Below are positions 51,426 through 60,358 of a DNA stretch of 64,000 nt, in pieces. How positions within the stretch are numbered: the stretch's first letter is position 1; each line of letters begins with the position of its first letter. A model generated the notes under the pieces. It had not been told where the DNA came from and did no database searches. It saw only the letters and a list, made by a program, of their open reading frames with translations. The DNA is from CAWGGS01 sp046704745 (lineage in GTDB: Bacteria > Desulfobacterota > Desulfobulbia > Desulfobulbales > Desulfocapsaceae). The stretch lies in NCBI GenBank assembly GCA_046704745.1, contig JBJKRL010000101.1, forward strand, positions 1 through 64,000. The letters run 5' to 3'. Position numbers and translations under genes: made by a program.

Positions 51426-52448
51426 TCACGGGTACATTTTTTTTATATATGCCTGTTCTTTAAGGTTTTTTACCCATTTATCAAATTCATTTTTTAACTG
51501 TTGTCGATAGAGTGTTTCTCGTATACTTTCTTCGGCAGACTCGTAGGATGATTCGGGGTCAACTCCATCCTTGCTGGCGATGAGCTTGAAAAATTGGAAG
51601 CCTGCGGGAGTTTCAATAATTTTACTGACTTGGCCTGGCTTGAGATTGACTATGGCTTCCCGCATGTCCGCTGCCATATCTCCTTCTTTCAAGGTCCCGA
51701 TATCTCCTCCGTCAGCGGCGGACGGGAGATTGGAATATTTTTTTGCAAGTTCTCTGAAATCCTGGCCTTTTTCAGCCATCGTTCTGACTTCCTCCGCTCG
51801 ACGTTTTGCATCCAGCTTATCCGCGTACATGTTTGGCGCCGATTTTTTTGCATCGGCTGAGGCTCCCCAGGTAAAACCCATTTGCAAAAGGGTATAACCT
51901 CCTGCAGTCTTGTTGTATTTCGGTTTGTGCTGATCATAATATTTTTTAACCATGGTATCGGTTATGACCACCTTGGAACGGATATCAAGATTGATCAATT
52001 TTTCCTGGAGAATTTGGTCTCTGAGGTTCTTGTTGTATTCAGTTTGGGTCAATCCGGTTTGTTTAATCTTGTCAGCGAACTGTTCTTTGGTCAAACCGCT
52101 TCGTTTGACCATCATGTCATATGCACGCTGAAAATCGTCATCAGTTACTCTTACCCTTTCTTTGTTAGCTCTCTGCTTGATAAGGCTTTTCTCGATCAGA
52201 CCTTCGAGAACCTCATTTCCCGCCTTTTTAAGAGCTTCCTGCTGTGAGTCTTTTGGCGTAGTTTCCTTGATTTTCTGAAAATAGAGTCTCCCTGCATGTT
52301 GCAAGTCGGAGTAGAGGATAATATCGTTATTAACCAGGGCAACAACGCGATCGATAATCCGGGCTGGTGCCTTTCCGGCAGAAAGAAGAGGAAAAATGAA
52401 ACAGAAAACGAATATCGGTATTTTCCGTAATGGCGGTAGTCTCATCAT
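51426..52448 (-). CDS. SurA-like periplasmic peptidyl-prolyl isomerase/chaperone
   Basis: A 340-residue exported protein. It has a signal peptide (about 1-29), then a SurA-type N-terminal chaperone region (IIDRVVALVNNDIILYSDLQ) and one parvulin domain (about 180-290) with YSNLPSAADGGDIGTLKEGDM followed by LKPGQVSKIIETPAGFQFFKL. SurA proteins escort outer-membrane proteins across the periplasm. E. coli SurA has two parvulin domains and this one has one, which is common outside the Gammaproteobacteria. AAGGAA 7 bases upstream supports the first of two ATG codons. It is followed by rodZ on the same strand. Confidence 0.88.
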   Translation of the reverse strand: MMRLPPLRKIPIFVFCFIFPLLSAGKAPARIIDRVVALVNNDIILYSDLQHAGRLYFQKIKETTPKDSQQEALKKAGNEVLEGLIEKSLIKQRANKERVRVTDDDFQRAYDMMVKRSGLTKEQFADKIKQTGLTQTEYNKNLRDQILQEKLINLDIRSKVVITDTMVKKYYDQHKPKYNKTAGGYTLLQMGFTWGASADAKKSAPNMYADKLDAKRRAEEVRTMAEKGQDFRELAKKYSNLPSAADGGDIGTLKEGDMAADMREAIVNLKPGQVSKIIETPAGFQFFKLIASKDGVDPESSYESAEESIRETLYRQQLKNEFDKWVKNLKEQAYIKKMYP

Positions 52449-52868
52449 CAGGGGTTCCTTCTATGGCTATTGTATCTTACCCGTGTTTTTGCGTCCTGCT
52501 ACATTATAACTTGTTGAAAAGATAAGATGATATTGATTATGTAAGATGTTTTTTATGAAAACGGAGCGTAAGCCGGGCCTACTCTAGCATGTTTTGCAAT
52601 TTATTACACTCATCTCAGCGTCCTTTTTTTATCCACACTCTCACCTGTAAAGAGTGGCACCCATGATGTCGATCGGATCATGGTGTGCTGCTGTGGAAAA
52701 AGCTGACCTCCTGAAATTCTGGATAGGGAAAATATAATAGTTCAAAAAGGTACTGTACGGAACCATCGGTCGGTAAATTTTTTGTGAAGCCGACAAAAAG
52801 GAAGAAAAAATTTCCGAGCGAGAGTATTATGTTTGCGACTGTTTTGCAAATTTATCAGGAGTACACCA
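52449..52868. other. Divergent gene-free region
   Basis: A 420-base AT-rich stretch upstream of the leftward surA-like gene and the rightward tlpA-like gene. It contains several T runs and weak promoter-like sequences, but no gene or RNA that I recognise. Confidence 0.35.
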
Positions 52869-53369
52869 ATGAAAAAAATACATTTCCCGATTGTGCTGGT
52901 TGTAACCATTTTATTATTTTCTTTCTGTCTGGGAGCAAAACCTCTCTATGCGGTAACGAAGATGCCGGCCTTTTCTCTCCCGGCGGTGACCGATGGCAGG
53001 CCCATTAACAGCAAGGAACTTAAGGGAAAAGTATTGCTTGTTATCTTTTTTGCCACCTGGTGCCCACCGTGCAGGGAAGAGATTCCCGGACTCATCGATC
53101 TGCAGAAGGAACTGTCCCGGGACGGTTTTTCGGTGGTTGCGTTTTCCATGGATGGGGATGGGCCGAGGGCTGTAGTCCCGTTAATAAAGAAATTGGGAAT
53201 CAACTACCCGGTTGTGATGGCCGACGAGCATACGGTTGAGGGCTTTGGTGGTATCATGGGGATTCCGACCTCGTTTCTTGTAAACCAGAGAGGAGATATC
53301 GTTAAACGATATAATTCGTATGTGCCACATTCGGTCTTTGCCAATGATATCAAAAGCGTGATGAATTAA
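52869..53369 (+). CDS. TlpA/ResA-like thiol-disulfide oxidoreductase
   Basis: A 166-residue periplasmic thioredoxin-fold protein. The signal peptide (about 1-28) ends near LYA. The active site is Cys65-Pro-Pro-Cys68 in FFATWCPPCREE, and the cis-Pro loop is GIPTSFLVN. Family members reduce apocytochrome c cysteines or scavenge disulfides, with electrons from CcdA/DsbD-type membrane proteins. The ATG at 52869 is chosen because AGGAG lies 8 bases before it and the signal peptide starts there. It is monocistronic, but a CcdA-like gene (5979) and CcsA (55106) lie in the window. Confidence 0.92.
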   Translation: MKKIHFPIVLVVTILLFSFCLGAKPLYAVTKMPAFSLPAVTDGRPINSKELKGKVLLVIFFATWCPPCREEIPGLIDLQKELSRDGFSVVAFSMDGDGPRAVVPLIKKLGINYPVVMADEHTVEGFGGIMGIPTSFLVNQRGDIVKRYNSYVPHSVFANDIKSVMN

Positions 53370-53682
53370 AGACGGCTTCCCCGCGGAGCGGGAACCGTCA
53401 AGGGTTGTTGCTTGACACGGGCAATATTCATGAATAACCTAAAAAATTGGTCTATTTATTATGTGAAAGTCTTCCAGAATCCGCGACCTTGTTATGTCGG
53501 GGGATGAGCCTTCATGTGGTGACCTCCTCTCAAGAGGTGTAAGTAGATGGCTGTTCTGATGCTGGTGAAAGAGATACTGGATATACTCAACCGTTTTGAT
53601 GTTGCCCCCTCTTTGTTGGACCTCATATTTCACACTAAATTTCAACCGTGGAGAATTTAGGCGTCTACCAACCGCCGTAGTT
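53370..53682. other. Intergenic region with a hairpin after the tlpA-like gene
   Basis: At 53371-53399 GACGG/CCGTC outer arms and TTCCCCGC/GCGGGAA inner arms form a bulged hairpin right after the stop codon. No T run follows, so it is at best a weak terminator. The remaining bases up to the methyltransferase start contain nothing recognisable. Confidence 0.4.
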
Positions 53683-54387
53683 ATGGATATCAGGAACTTA
53701 CCGGAAAGCGAACGTCGCATTTACAACCGGATTAAAAAGCAATATTCACTTACCTTTGACAAGCTCAAGGTCGGGGAAAAGACCATCAGACTTCTGAAGG
53801 CTTCAGACCTGGAAGAGGTGCTTGCAGGCAAAGACCCTTTTGATAACGTAGCCGAATTTCCTTTCTGGATCAGATTGTGGGAGGCGGCGCTTGTGCTTTC
53901 CTACCTGTTACATTCGCTCCCCCAGGCCAAAGAGAAAGACAAGACGCTTCTCGAGCTTGGGGCAGGTCTCGGTGCTCCCGGACTTGCCGCCGCCGCAGCC
54001 GGTTTTAATGTGACCTTGAGCGATTACGAGGAGATCATTCTGGATTTTGAACGCGTAAGCTGCGCCGCTTCAGGACTGACCGGAGTCAAGACTTTGCTTT
54101 TGGATTGGCTTAATCCTCCGCAACTTGAACCTTTTGATGTGATAGCGGGGGCGGAGATCCTCTTTCGGGAAGAGTTCCTGCAGCCCATTCTCTCCTTGGT
54201 CAAGACCTATCTCAAACCGGATGGTGCTCTGTATATTGCCCACGATATCCGGAGGCAATCGTTGGCGAAATTTCTGGAATTGGCCAAAGAAGATTTTCGC
54301 ATAGCGGTAGGCCGGCAGACCATGAACACACCACGAGGGCAGGTTACGGTTGTCGTCAACTGTCTGAAGTGGAAAAACAGACCATAA
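53683..54387 (+). CDS. Class I SAM-dependent methyltransferase, family 16-like
   Basis: A 234-residue soluble methyltransferase. The SAM-binding loop reads LLELGAGLGAPGLAAAAAG near residue 88, followed by the acidic strand LSDYEE and DWLNPPQLEPFDVIAGAEILF. The segment FWIRLWEAALVLSYLL before the loop is typical of the lysine-methyltransferase-like (Methyltransf_16) group, whose members modify proteins. The start at 53683 has a poor binding site; a frame from 53596 is also open but is preceded by nothing better. The precorrin-2 dehydrogenase gene follows 9 bases downstream, so it leads that operon. The substrate is unknown. Confidence 0.78.
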   Translation: MDIRNLPESERRIYNRIKKQYSLTFDKLKVGEKTIRLLKASDLEEVLAGKDPFDNVAEFPFWIRLWEAALVLSYLLHSLPQAKEKDKTLLELGAGLGAPGLAAAAAGFNVTLSDYEEIILDFERVSCAASGLTGVKTLLLDWLNPPQLEPFDVIAGAEILFREEFLQPILSLVKTYLKPDGALYIAHDIRRQSLAKFLELAKEDFRIAVGRQTMNTPRGQVTVVVNCLKWKNRP

Positions 54388-54396
54388 CGATGTCCC

Positions 54397-55113
54397 ATGC
54401 CGCTCTATCCTCTTAACCTCAAGATACAAAATAAATGCTGTCTCATAGTCGGCGGTGGAGAGGTTGCTGCCCGGAAAATCGAACCGCTGCTGGTCTGTGG
54501 TGCGAAGGTCAAGGTGGTCAGCCCGACAGTGTGTGACACCATAAGGAGTCTGGTTGAAAGCGAGAGGATAGAATGGCGGGAGCGAGGTTATCGCAAAGGT
54601 GATGTTAAGGGAGCGTTTCTGGTCTTTGCCGCCACCGACAACACCGAGGTGCAGAACCAGGTGATAGAGGAAGCTCGATTGCATGACATTCTGTTGAATT
54701 GTGCCGATATCCCGGATGCCTGCAGCTTTCAGGTACCCGCCGTGGTACGACAGGGCGGTCTGCTTTTGGCCGTATCCACCACAGGTGCAAGCCCGGCCTT
54801 GTCCGCCTGGATTAGGAAGAGGCTTTCTTTGGAATATGGGGTTGAATACGGATTATTGGTGGATCTGTTCGCCTCGATAAGAGCCGAAGTTCTCAATGAC
54901 GGCAGCTCCTCCGGTTCTCATAAACGTGTTTTTGAAAAGATTCTGGAGACGGATATCCTTGCCTGCCTTCGCAATCGCGATTGGCCGGCGCTTCAGGCCG
55001 AACTCGCCTTATGCCTTCCGAAATCAATCGATATACCCGCACTTGTCGCCGATCTTTCCACAAGAGAGCCGACAAATATCCAATCCGATCACTGCAAGGA
55101 CCATGATGAGTGA
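54397..55113 (+). CDS. Precorrin-2 dehydrogenase/sirohydrochlorin ferrochelatase (CysG N-domain, Met8-like)
   Basis: A 238-residue protein matching the N-terminal half of CysG. It oxidises precorrin-2 with NAD and may insert iron to give siroheme, the cofactor of dissimilatory sulfite reductase. It opens MPLYPLNLKIQNKCCLIVGGGEVAARKIEPLL with the dinucleotide-binding GGGxVAxRK pattern. Then come VFAATDN, NCADIPDACSFQVPAVVRQG and the STTGASPALSAWIR block. The tail (about 215-238) is not conserved. Its stop overlaps the ccsA start, so the two are translationally coupled. The link to sulfate reduction is supported by the dsr operon 5 kb downstream. Confidence 0.92.
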   Translation: MPLYPLNLKIQNKCCLIVGGGEVAARKIEPLLVCGAKVKVVSPTVCDTIRSLVESERIEWRERGYRKGDVKGAFLVFAATDNTEVQNQVIEEARLHDILLNCADIPDACSFQVPAVVRQGGLLLAVSTTGASPALSAWIRKRLSLEYGVEYGLLVDLFASIRAEVLNDGSSSGSHKRVFEKILETDILACLRNRDWPALQAELALCLPKSIDIPALVADLSTREPTNIQSDHCKDHDE

Positions 55114-55933
55114 AATCAGCTATCTCCTTTTCCAGACCGTCCTGGGTGTAACTTTCCTGGCCTGTGCCGCCTATGTCGTCTTTTTCATTACCAGAAAAAA
55201 AGAAGTTCGGACGATTGCCAGGTGGATACTGATCGCCTCGGGCATCCTGCAGACCGCCTATCTTGTCTCCCGTTACCTGCTGACCGGGTACACGCCGGTA
55301 ACCTCTTTACATGAGGCCGTTGCCTTTTTTGCCTGGGCCTCGACCTGGGCCTATCTTTCGTTTAGGTGGCGGTATACGGTGAAAAATTTCGGAACCTTCG
55401 TTTCCCTCTTGATCTTTGTCCTGCTGGTTATTTCCGCCTCCGTTTCCAGAAAAACCGCGCCGCTGGTCCCGGCTCTCCAGAGCAAATGGCTGCCTGTTCA
55501 TGCGGGCGTGTCGCTTATTGCTTACGGATTTTTGTCCTTAGCCTTCTGTGGGGGGCTTATGTATCTGCTTCAGGAAAGGGAGCTGAAAACCAAGCGTTTC
55601 GGCTACTTTTTCTCCCGATTGCCGTCCCTGGATGCCCTGGATCAGTTGAACAGTCACTGTTTAACTGCAGGTTTTCTCTTTCTGACCTTTGGCATCGTGA
55701 CCGGCATCATGTGGGCGCATCAGGCGTGGGGAACCTATTGGCAATGGGACCCGAAAGAGACCTGGTCCTTGATCACCTGGTTTATTTACCTTATTCAAGT
55801 GCATCAACGGATAACCGTCGGCTGGCGTGGCAAACGGGCCGCCGTCATGGCAATCATCGGTTTTTGCGCTGTTCTTTTCACGCTTTGGGGAGTGACGTTT
55901 TTGCTTGGAGGAGTTCATAGCTATGCCCGCTGA
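55106..55933 (+). CDS. ccsA: Cytochrome c assembly protein CcsA/ResC
   Basis: A 275-residue membrane protein of the system II cytochrome c maturation machinery that carries heme out for attachment to CxxCH motifs. About eight membrane segments are visible. The family heme-handling WWD motif is WGTYWQWDPKETWSLITW near residue 212. The histidines in the SLHEAV and LPVHAGV segments fit the known heme ligand positions. Two adjacent ATGs (55103, 55106) are possible; the second has AAGGA at a 5-base distance. It overlaps the upstream dehydrogenase gene by 8 bases and the downstream hemA by 11. No ccsB/ResB gene is seen in the window. Confidence 0.9.
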   Translation: MSEISYLLFQTVLGVTFLACAAYVVFFITRKKEVRTIARWILIASGILQTAYLVSRYLLTGYTPVTSLHEAVAFFAWASTWAYLSFRWRYTVKNFGTFVSLLIFVLLVISASVSRKTAPLVPALQSKWLPVHAGVSLIAYGFLSLAFCGGLMYLLQERELKTKRFGYFFSRLPSLDALDQLNSHCLTAGFLFLTFGIVTGIMWAHQAWGTYWQWDPKETWSLITWFIYLIQVHQRITVGWRGKRAAVMAIIGFCAVLFTLWGVTFLLGGVHSYAR

Positions 55934-57203
55934 GAGGATCCTGCTCATTGGGGTAAATCATAAATCTACCCCAGTTGAGGTACGGGAAAAGATAGCTTTG
56001 ACCGATGGATACAAAGAACCGCTCCGGCGGCTCGCCGACATTCCCGGCCTTCGGGAGTATTATCTGCTTTCCACCTGTAACAGGGTGGAGGTCCTGCTCG
56101 TTGCCGAATCTATTGAGCGTGTTGAGGATGCCGTGATCGATTTCCTGTTCGGCGGCCATGTCTCTGTAGAAAAATCTCGTGATTATACATACATATACTA
56201 CGATAACGATGCGGTTCGTCATCTTTTCATGGTGGCATCGAGTCTTGATTCGATGATTATCGGCGAACCACAGATCCTGGGGCAATTAAAAGAGGCCTAT
56301 CGGTATGCCTCTGGACAGCATAGCACCGGCCCCCTGCTCAACCGTCTGCTGCACAAATCGTTCTCGGTGGCCAAACGCGTAAGAAACGAGACCGGCATAG
56401 GTTCATCTGCGGTCTCGATCAGCTATGCCGCTGTCCAGTTGGCCAAGAAGATTTTCGGAAGCCTGCAGGACAAAAAGGTTCTGCTGGTCGGAGCCGGAGA
56501 GATGGCGGAGCTTGCGGCCGAGCACCTTGTCGGCCAGGGTGTAGGGGAGGTCGTCGTGGCCAACCGGACCTTGTCCCGGGCCCTCGATTTGGCCCAAAAG
56601 TTCAACGGGGTTGCCGTCTCTCTGGAAGAACTGGTACAGCAGTTGGAACGGGTGGATATCCTTATAAGTTCCACTGGAGCCGTAGGCATGGTACTGCAAA
56701 AGGACCAGGTCAGGCCGGTGATGCGAATCAGGAGGAACAAGCCACTGTTTTTTATAGATATTGCCGTGCCGCGCGATCTTGATCCGGCCTTGAATGATCT
56801 GGATAACGTTTTTCTCTACGATATCGACGACCTCACTACGGTTGTGGAGCTGAACAAGTCGGAGCGGGAAAAAGAGGCGGTCAAGGCCGGACGGATCGTC
56901 GACGAAGAGGTCCTGAAGTTTGGACGCTGGTATGGAGGGATGGCGGTAACGCCCACCATTGCCGCACTTAGAAAAAAAATAGACGACATATGCAGGATCG
57001 AGTTGGAAAGAACGCTGCCCAGGCTTCAGAGCCTGTCCGATAAGGAACGCCGCTCCATCGAGAAGATGACGGCGGCCATTACCTCAAGGATCCTTTATGA
57101 TCCATTACAATTCTTGAAAAAGGATTCCTGCAAGCATGACAGCAATGTCAAGGCCGATATGCTGCGTTCCATCTTTGGCTTGGAAGACGATGATAAACGA
57201 TAG
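55923..57203 (+). CDS. hemA: Glutamyl-tRNA reductase
   Basis: A 426-residue enzyme that reduces glutamyl-tRNA to glutamate-1-semialdehyde, the first committed step of tetrapyrrole synthesis by the C5 route. The N-terminal catalytic domain has Cys52 in LLSTCNRVEV and GVNHKSTPVEVREK before it. The substrate loop SMIIGEPQILGQLKEAY and the NADPH-binding VLLVGAGEMAELAAEHL follow, then DIAVPRDLDP and the dimerisation helix bundle. The ATG at 55923 has GGAGGAG 9 bases upstream. The start lies inside the end of ccsA and its own end overlaps the next gene, so the run from siroheme synthesis to hemA is one operon. Confidence 0.96.
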   Translation: MPAERILLIGVNHKSTPVEVREKIALTDGYKEPLRRLADIPGLREYYLLSTCNRVEVLLVAESIERVEDAVIDFLFGGHVSVEKSRDYTYIYYDNDAVRHLFMVASSLDSMIIGEPQILGQLKEAYRYASGQHSTGPLLNRLLHKSFSVAKRVRNETGIGSSAVSISYAAVQLAKKIFGSLQDKKVLLVGAGEMAELAAEHLVGQGVGEVVVANRTLSRALDLAQKFNGVAVSLEELVQQLERVDILISSTGAVGMVLQKDQVRPVMRIRRNKPLFFIDIAVPRDLDPALNDLDNVFLYDIDDLTTVVELNKSEREKEAVKAGRIVDEEVLKFGRWYGGMAVTPTIAALRKKIDDICRIELERTLPRLQSLSDKERRSIEKMTAAITSRILYDPLQFLKKDSCKHDSNVKADMLRSIFGLEDDDKR

Positions 57204-57690
57204 ACACATAACCTTTGAGAATGAGTGGCTTGCAATTCGTGATTCAGGCGAGCTTCCCGAGATTGCCTTTCACTCGTCTATTTATTATCTGACAGAGGAT
57301 CTAAGCGGACCCCGCCTCAGATTAAGCGAGCAGGAGAAAACAGAATTGCTTGAAGCGGCCAAATGGCGATTCCAGGATATCATCCTGCGGGATATGCGTC
57401 CGGAAAACAAAGGGAAATCCTTTTATCGGGGTATTCGTCGTTCCATGGAAAATTGGCAGAGGTTCAAAATGTTTCATAGACGCCATAATGTGGGATTGGC
57501 TTCCTTGCAGAAGGCGGCGGCCGGGGCTTTAAGGTCCTTTCTGGCTGCTGAAATTAACGGCGGCACTCTCCCGTCTCATTCTGTGAACTGCTCGTATCAG
57601 GAACTCTTGTCCTTTGCTTGCGAACTTGGTCTTTCCCGGCGGGAATTACCTGAAAATCTGGAAAAGTATTTCAACTTGGACAGAGGTTGA
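57190..57690 (+). CDS. Hypothetical protein downstream of hemA
   Basis: A 166-residue soluble protein, mostly helical and charged. I do not recognise a domain. Visible features are an acidic N-terminal part (FENEWLAIRDSGELPEIAFHS), a basic middle (FYRGIRRSMENWQRFKMFHRRHN) and a mixed C-terminal half. No signal peptide or membrane segment is present. Its ATG lies 14 bases inside hemA, so it is translated from the same transcript. Position suggests a role linked to tetrapyrroles or cytochromes, but that is only context. A 150-base gap separates it from the protease gene. Confidence 0.7.
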   Translation: MINDRHITFENEWLAIRDSGELPEIAFHSSIYYLTEDLSGPRLRLSEQEKTELLEAAKWRFQDIILRDMRPENKGKSFYRGIRRSMENWQRFKMFHRRHNVGLASLQKAAAGALRSFLAAEINGGTLPSHSVNCSYQELLSFACELGLSRRELPENLEKYFNLDRG

Positions 57691-57840
57691 TAAAAGATTT
57701 CCCAAGAAAAGGACATTTTTTGAAAATCCCCTTCTTTTCGATGGTATTTGCCTTCCGCTTTTGTTAAGACTGTCTGGCAACACTGTTTGCAGATTGAAAT
57801 TCGTGGGTTTCTGCCACGTCATTGAACTTTTAAAGAATTT

Positions 57841-59949
57841 ATGAAGAAATTTATCTTTCGTTTTGCGGTCATTTCAGTTGTCCTGCTCCTTTTTACCACC
57901 GGGGCAGTTGCTGCCAAAGACACCTCAAATGAACAGGACCAGGCACGGAAAAGAAACCAGCTTATAGGGTACATGCTTGACAAACAGCTTCCGGCCATCC
58001 ACTTCAGCGATAAAAAGATGGACGAAACCCAATCCAAGGCGGCTTTTCATCTCTATATGAAGCAGCTTGATTCCCAGAAAAGATTCCTCTTGAAAAAGGA
58101 TGTAACCACTCTGGAAGCCTTTGCCCCTCATATTGCCGATAATCTGGAACATGGAACCATGGTTCTCCCTGATGCCGGGTACGACATCATGAAAGAGCGG
58201 ATCGGTCAGGTGGAGAAGATGGTTGATAAGATCATGGCCAACGGTTTTGATGTCAACCGCGACGAAAAGCTTGAGACCGACCCGGAAAAACTGGACTATG
58301 TGGACAACCTGGCTGACCTGCAGAATAGGTGGCGTAAGATCGTCAAGGCTCAGGTTATCTCACGATATTTTGATTTGAAGGAAGACCAGAATAAGGCCAA
58401 GAAAAAACTTTCCGAGGCGGAGTTGTGGTCTGAGGCGAAAAAAAAGGTGGCCAAGATCAACAAAGAGTTTTTCTTCCGTTTGCATCAAGATACCCTGCAG
58501 GATCAATACGATGTTTTCTTTAACGCCATAGCCAGATCCTTTGACCCGCATACCGACTATTTGCCGCCCGAGAAAAAGGAGGATTTCGATATCCATATGC
58601 GCGGCAGTCTGGAAGGGATCGGCGCACTTCTGCGCGAGGAGGACGGCTTTATCAAAGTGGTCAGGGTTATTCACGGAAGCCCTGCGGCAAAACAGGGACA
58701 GCTCCAGGCCGAGGATACCATACTGCAGGTGGCTGAAGGTGCAGGAGAACCTGTCGATATTACCGATATGCGCATATCCGATGCCGTCCGTCTGATACGG
58801 GGTCCGAAAGGAACCGAGGTCAGGTTGACTGTCAAAAAACCGGATGGGGCCAAGGTGGTGATTCCTATTATCAGGGGAGTGGTGCAGATCGAGGAGACCT
58901 TTGTCAAGGATACTGTGATAAATTCCCCGGACGGCGGCAAAATCGGCTATATCCTCATTCCCAGCTTTTATCGGGATTTCGAAAAGTCCAGAACCGACGA
59001 AAATGCCAGGAATGCCACCGACGATACCCGCAAAGCCATCGATGACCTGAAAAAGACCAAACTCGAGGGAATGATACTGGATTTGAGAAATAACGGTGGT
59101 GGATCACTCCTTGATGCCGTTGATATCGCCGGTCTGTTCATTAAATCAGGCCCCATTGTTCAGGTAAAGAATAGCTATGGAACGACACGGGTTTTGGATG
59201 ACGACAATGATTCAATTGAATATTCCGGCTCTCTCGTTGTTCTGGTAAACCAGTTCTCCGCTTCTGCCTCCGAGATTGTAGCTGCCGCTCTGCAGGACTA
59301 TAAACGGGCGGTGATCGTCGGCGGCGCTCACACCCATGGAAAAGGGACTGTTCAGACCATCATCGATCTCAACGAAAACATGCCCATCCTACAGTTAAAG
59401 AAATTTTCCGATCTTGGCGCCTTAAAGGTGACCATCCAGAAATTTTACCGGGTGACAGGTGGTTCAACCCAATATAAAGGGGTCATTCCCGACATCATCC
59501 TGCCCAGTCTCTTTCAGCATTTGAAATCCGGAGAGAAATATCTCGATTATTCCCTTCCCTGGGATCAGGTTGGACCGGTGGCTTTCACCCCGTTTGACGG
59601 TAAACCGCTTAACCTGAAAATGCTGGAGGAAAAAAGTGAAGAACGGGACGCCCACGAAGAGGGCATGAAGCTCATTGCCGAAGAAGCCCAATGGGCAACG
59701 GAACGGAGTAAACATACCATCATCTCCTTAAAACTTTCCGATATGGCCAAGAGGATTGAGGAAGACAGAAAGGAGCGGGAAAAGTTCGGCACCAAGTTCC
59801 GCAAATATCAGGAGAGGATGATGGGAGTAGAACGTTCGGATCTCGGAGAAAAGGAAGGGAAAAAAGACGAAGCCCCCAATTGGCGGGAAGAGATCAAACA
59901 GGATCCGTATATCAACGAAGCCAAAAATATCATCGTCGATATGGAATGA
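57841..59949 (+). CDS. prc: Tail-specific carboxy-terminal processing protease (Prc/Tsp)
   Basis: A 702-residue periplasmic serine protease of the S41 family that degrades proteins with nonpolar C-termini and processes others. A signal peptide covers about residues 1-25 (cleavage near AVAA). The N-terminal helical domain is followed by a PDZ domain (about 255-345; GSLEGIGALLREEDGFIKVV, DAVRLIRGPKGTEV). The protease domain contains LRNNGGGSLLDAV, Ser475 in FSASASE and Lys501 in HGKGTVQ as the catalytic dyad. The end (about 610-702) has the Prc C-terminal helical region. It starts with an AAGAA-rich leader and is probably monocistronic; a deleted repeat copy lies 14 bases past its stop. Confidence 0.93.
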   Translation: MKKFIFRFAVISVVLLLFTTGAVAAKDTSNEQDQARKRNQLIGYMLDKQLPAIHFSDKKMDETQSKAAFHLYMKQLDSQKRFLLKKDVTTLEAFAPHIADNLEHGTMVLPDAGYDIMKERIGQVEKMVDKIMANGFDVNRDEKLETDPEKLDYVDNLADLQNRWRKIVKAQVISRYFDLKEDQNKAKKKLSEAELWSEAKKKVAKINKEFFFRLHQDTLQDQYDVFFNAIARSFDPHTDYLPPEKKEDFDIHMRGSLEGIGALLREEDGFIKVVRVIHGSPAAKQGQLQAEDTILQVAEGAGEPVDITDMRISDAVRLIRGPKGTEVRLTVKKPDGAKVVIPIIRGVVQIEETFVKDTVINSPDGGKIGYILIPSFYRDFEKSRTDENARNATDDTRKAIDDLKKTKLEGMILDLRNNGGGSLLDAVDIAGLFIKSGPIVQVKNSYGTTRVLDDDNDSIEYSGSLVVLVNQFSASASEIVAAALQDYKRAVIVGGAHTHGKGTVQTIIDLNENMPILQLKKFSDLGALKVTIQKFYRVTGGSTQYKGVIPDIILPSLFQHLKSGEKYLDYSLPWDQVGPVAFTPFDGKPLNLKMLEEKSEERDAHEEGMKLIAEEAQWATERSKHTIISLKLSDMAKRIEEDRKEREKFGTKFRKYQERMMGVERSDLGEKEGKKDEAPNWREEIKQDPYINEAKNIIVDME

Positions 59950-59963
59950 CGTATTCCTTCTAC

Positions 59964-60030
59964 CCCGGATTTCTCATCTCGTCCGTTTTGAGAGGGAGAT
60001 AAATTGACACGGCATTTAAGAGAAATCCAG
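59964..60030. repeat. Internally deleted copy of the CCCGGATTTCTCAT element (67 bases)
   Basis: CCCGGATTTCTCAT at 59964-59977 faces the imperfect end TAAGAGAAATCCAG at 60017-60030. The inner part (GAGATAAATTGACACG) still resembles the right side of copies A and B. The middle is deleted. It begins 14 bases after the prc stop codon. The rest of the 59950-60358 gap, except the palindrome at 60277, shows no gene. Confidence 0.6.
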
Positions 60031-60276
60031 TCGAGGAGACCTCCACCGATTTTTGACCTGCAGACGCGTTGAGCCGACTGTACCTCCCTGGCCGACCCGG
60101 CCGATGGCAGAGAAAAATTATTGGAGTCTTCATGCATCTGCACCTTGGCCGGTTTATCAGGTATTTCGCCATTTCAGCCTGCAAAAATTCCGGGTTATTC
60201 AGTTCTCAACCAACTCCCTGTCGCAAAAAAAATGTTCTTGAAAAAGGGTTGGAAAGGTGCTAAAGATCAAGATTTG

Positions 60277-60290
60277 TGAATGACCATTCA
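60277..60290. promoter_or_regulatory. Perfect palindrome upstream of the RsbRD-dsrMKJ operon
   Basis: TGAATG-AC-CATTCA is a perfect inverted repeat with a 2-base centre, about 70 bases before the operon start. A matching half site, TGAATGA, recurs at about 60312-60318. The pattern resembles TetR-type operators; the binding protein is unknown and is not encoded beside it. Confidence 0.5.
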
Positions 60291-60358
60291 TTTATTTATA
60301 ATTTGTAATTTTGAATGATTATTAAAAAAAAGGGTAATTCGAACGAGGCGGTTTGTTG

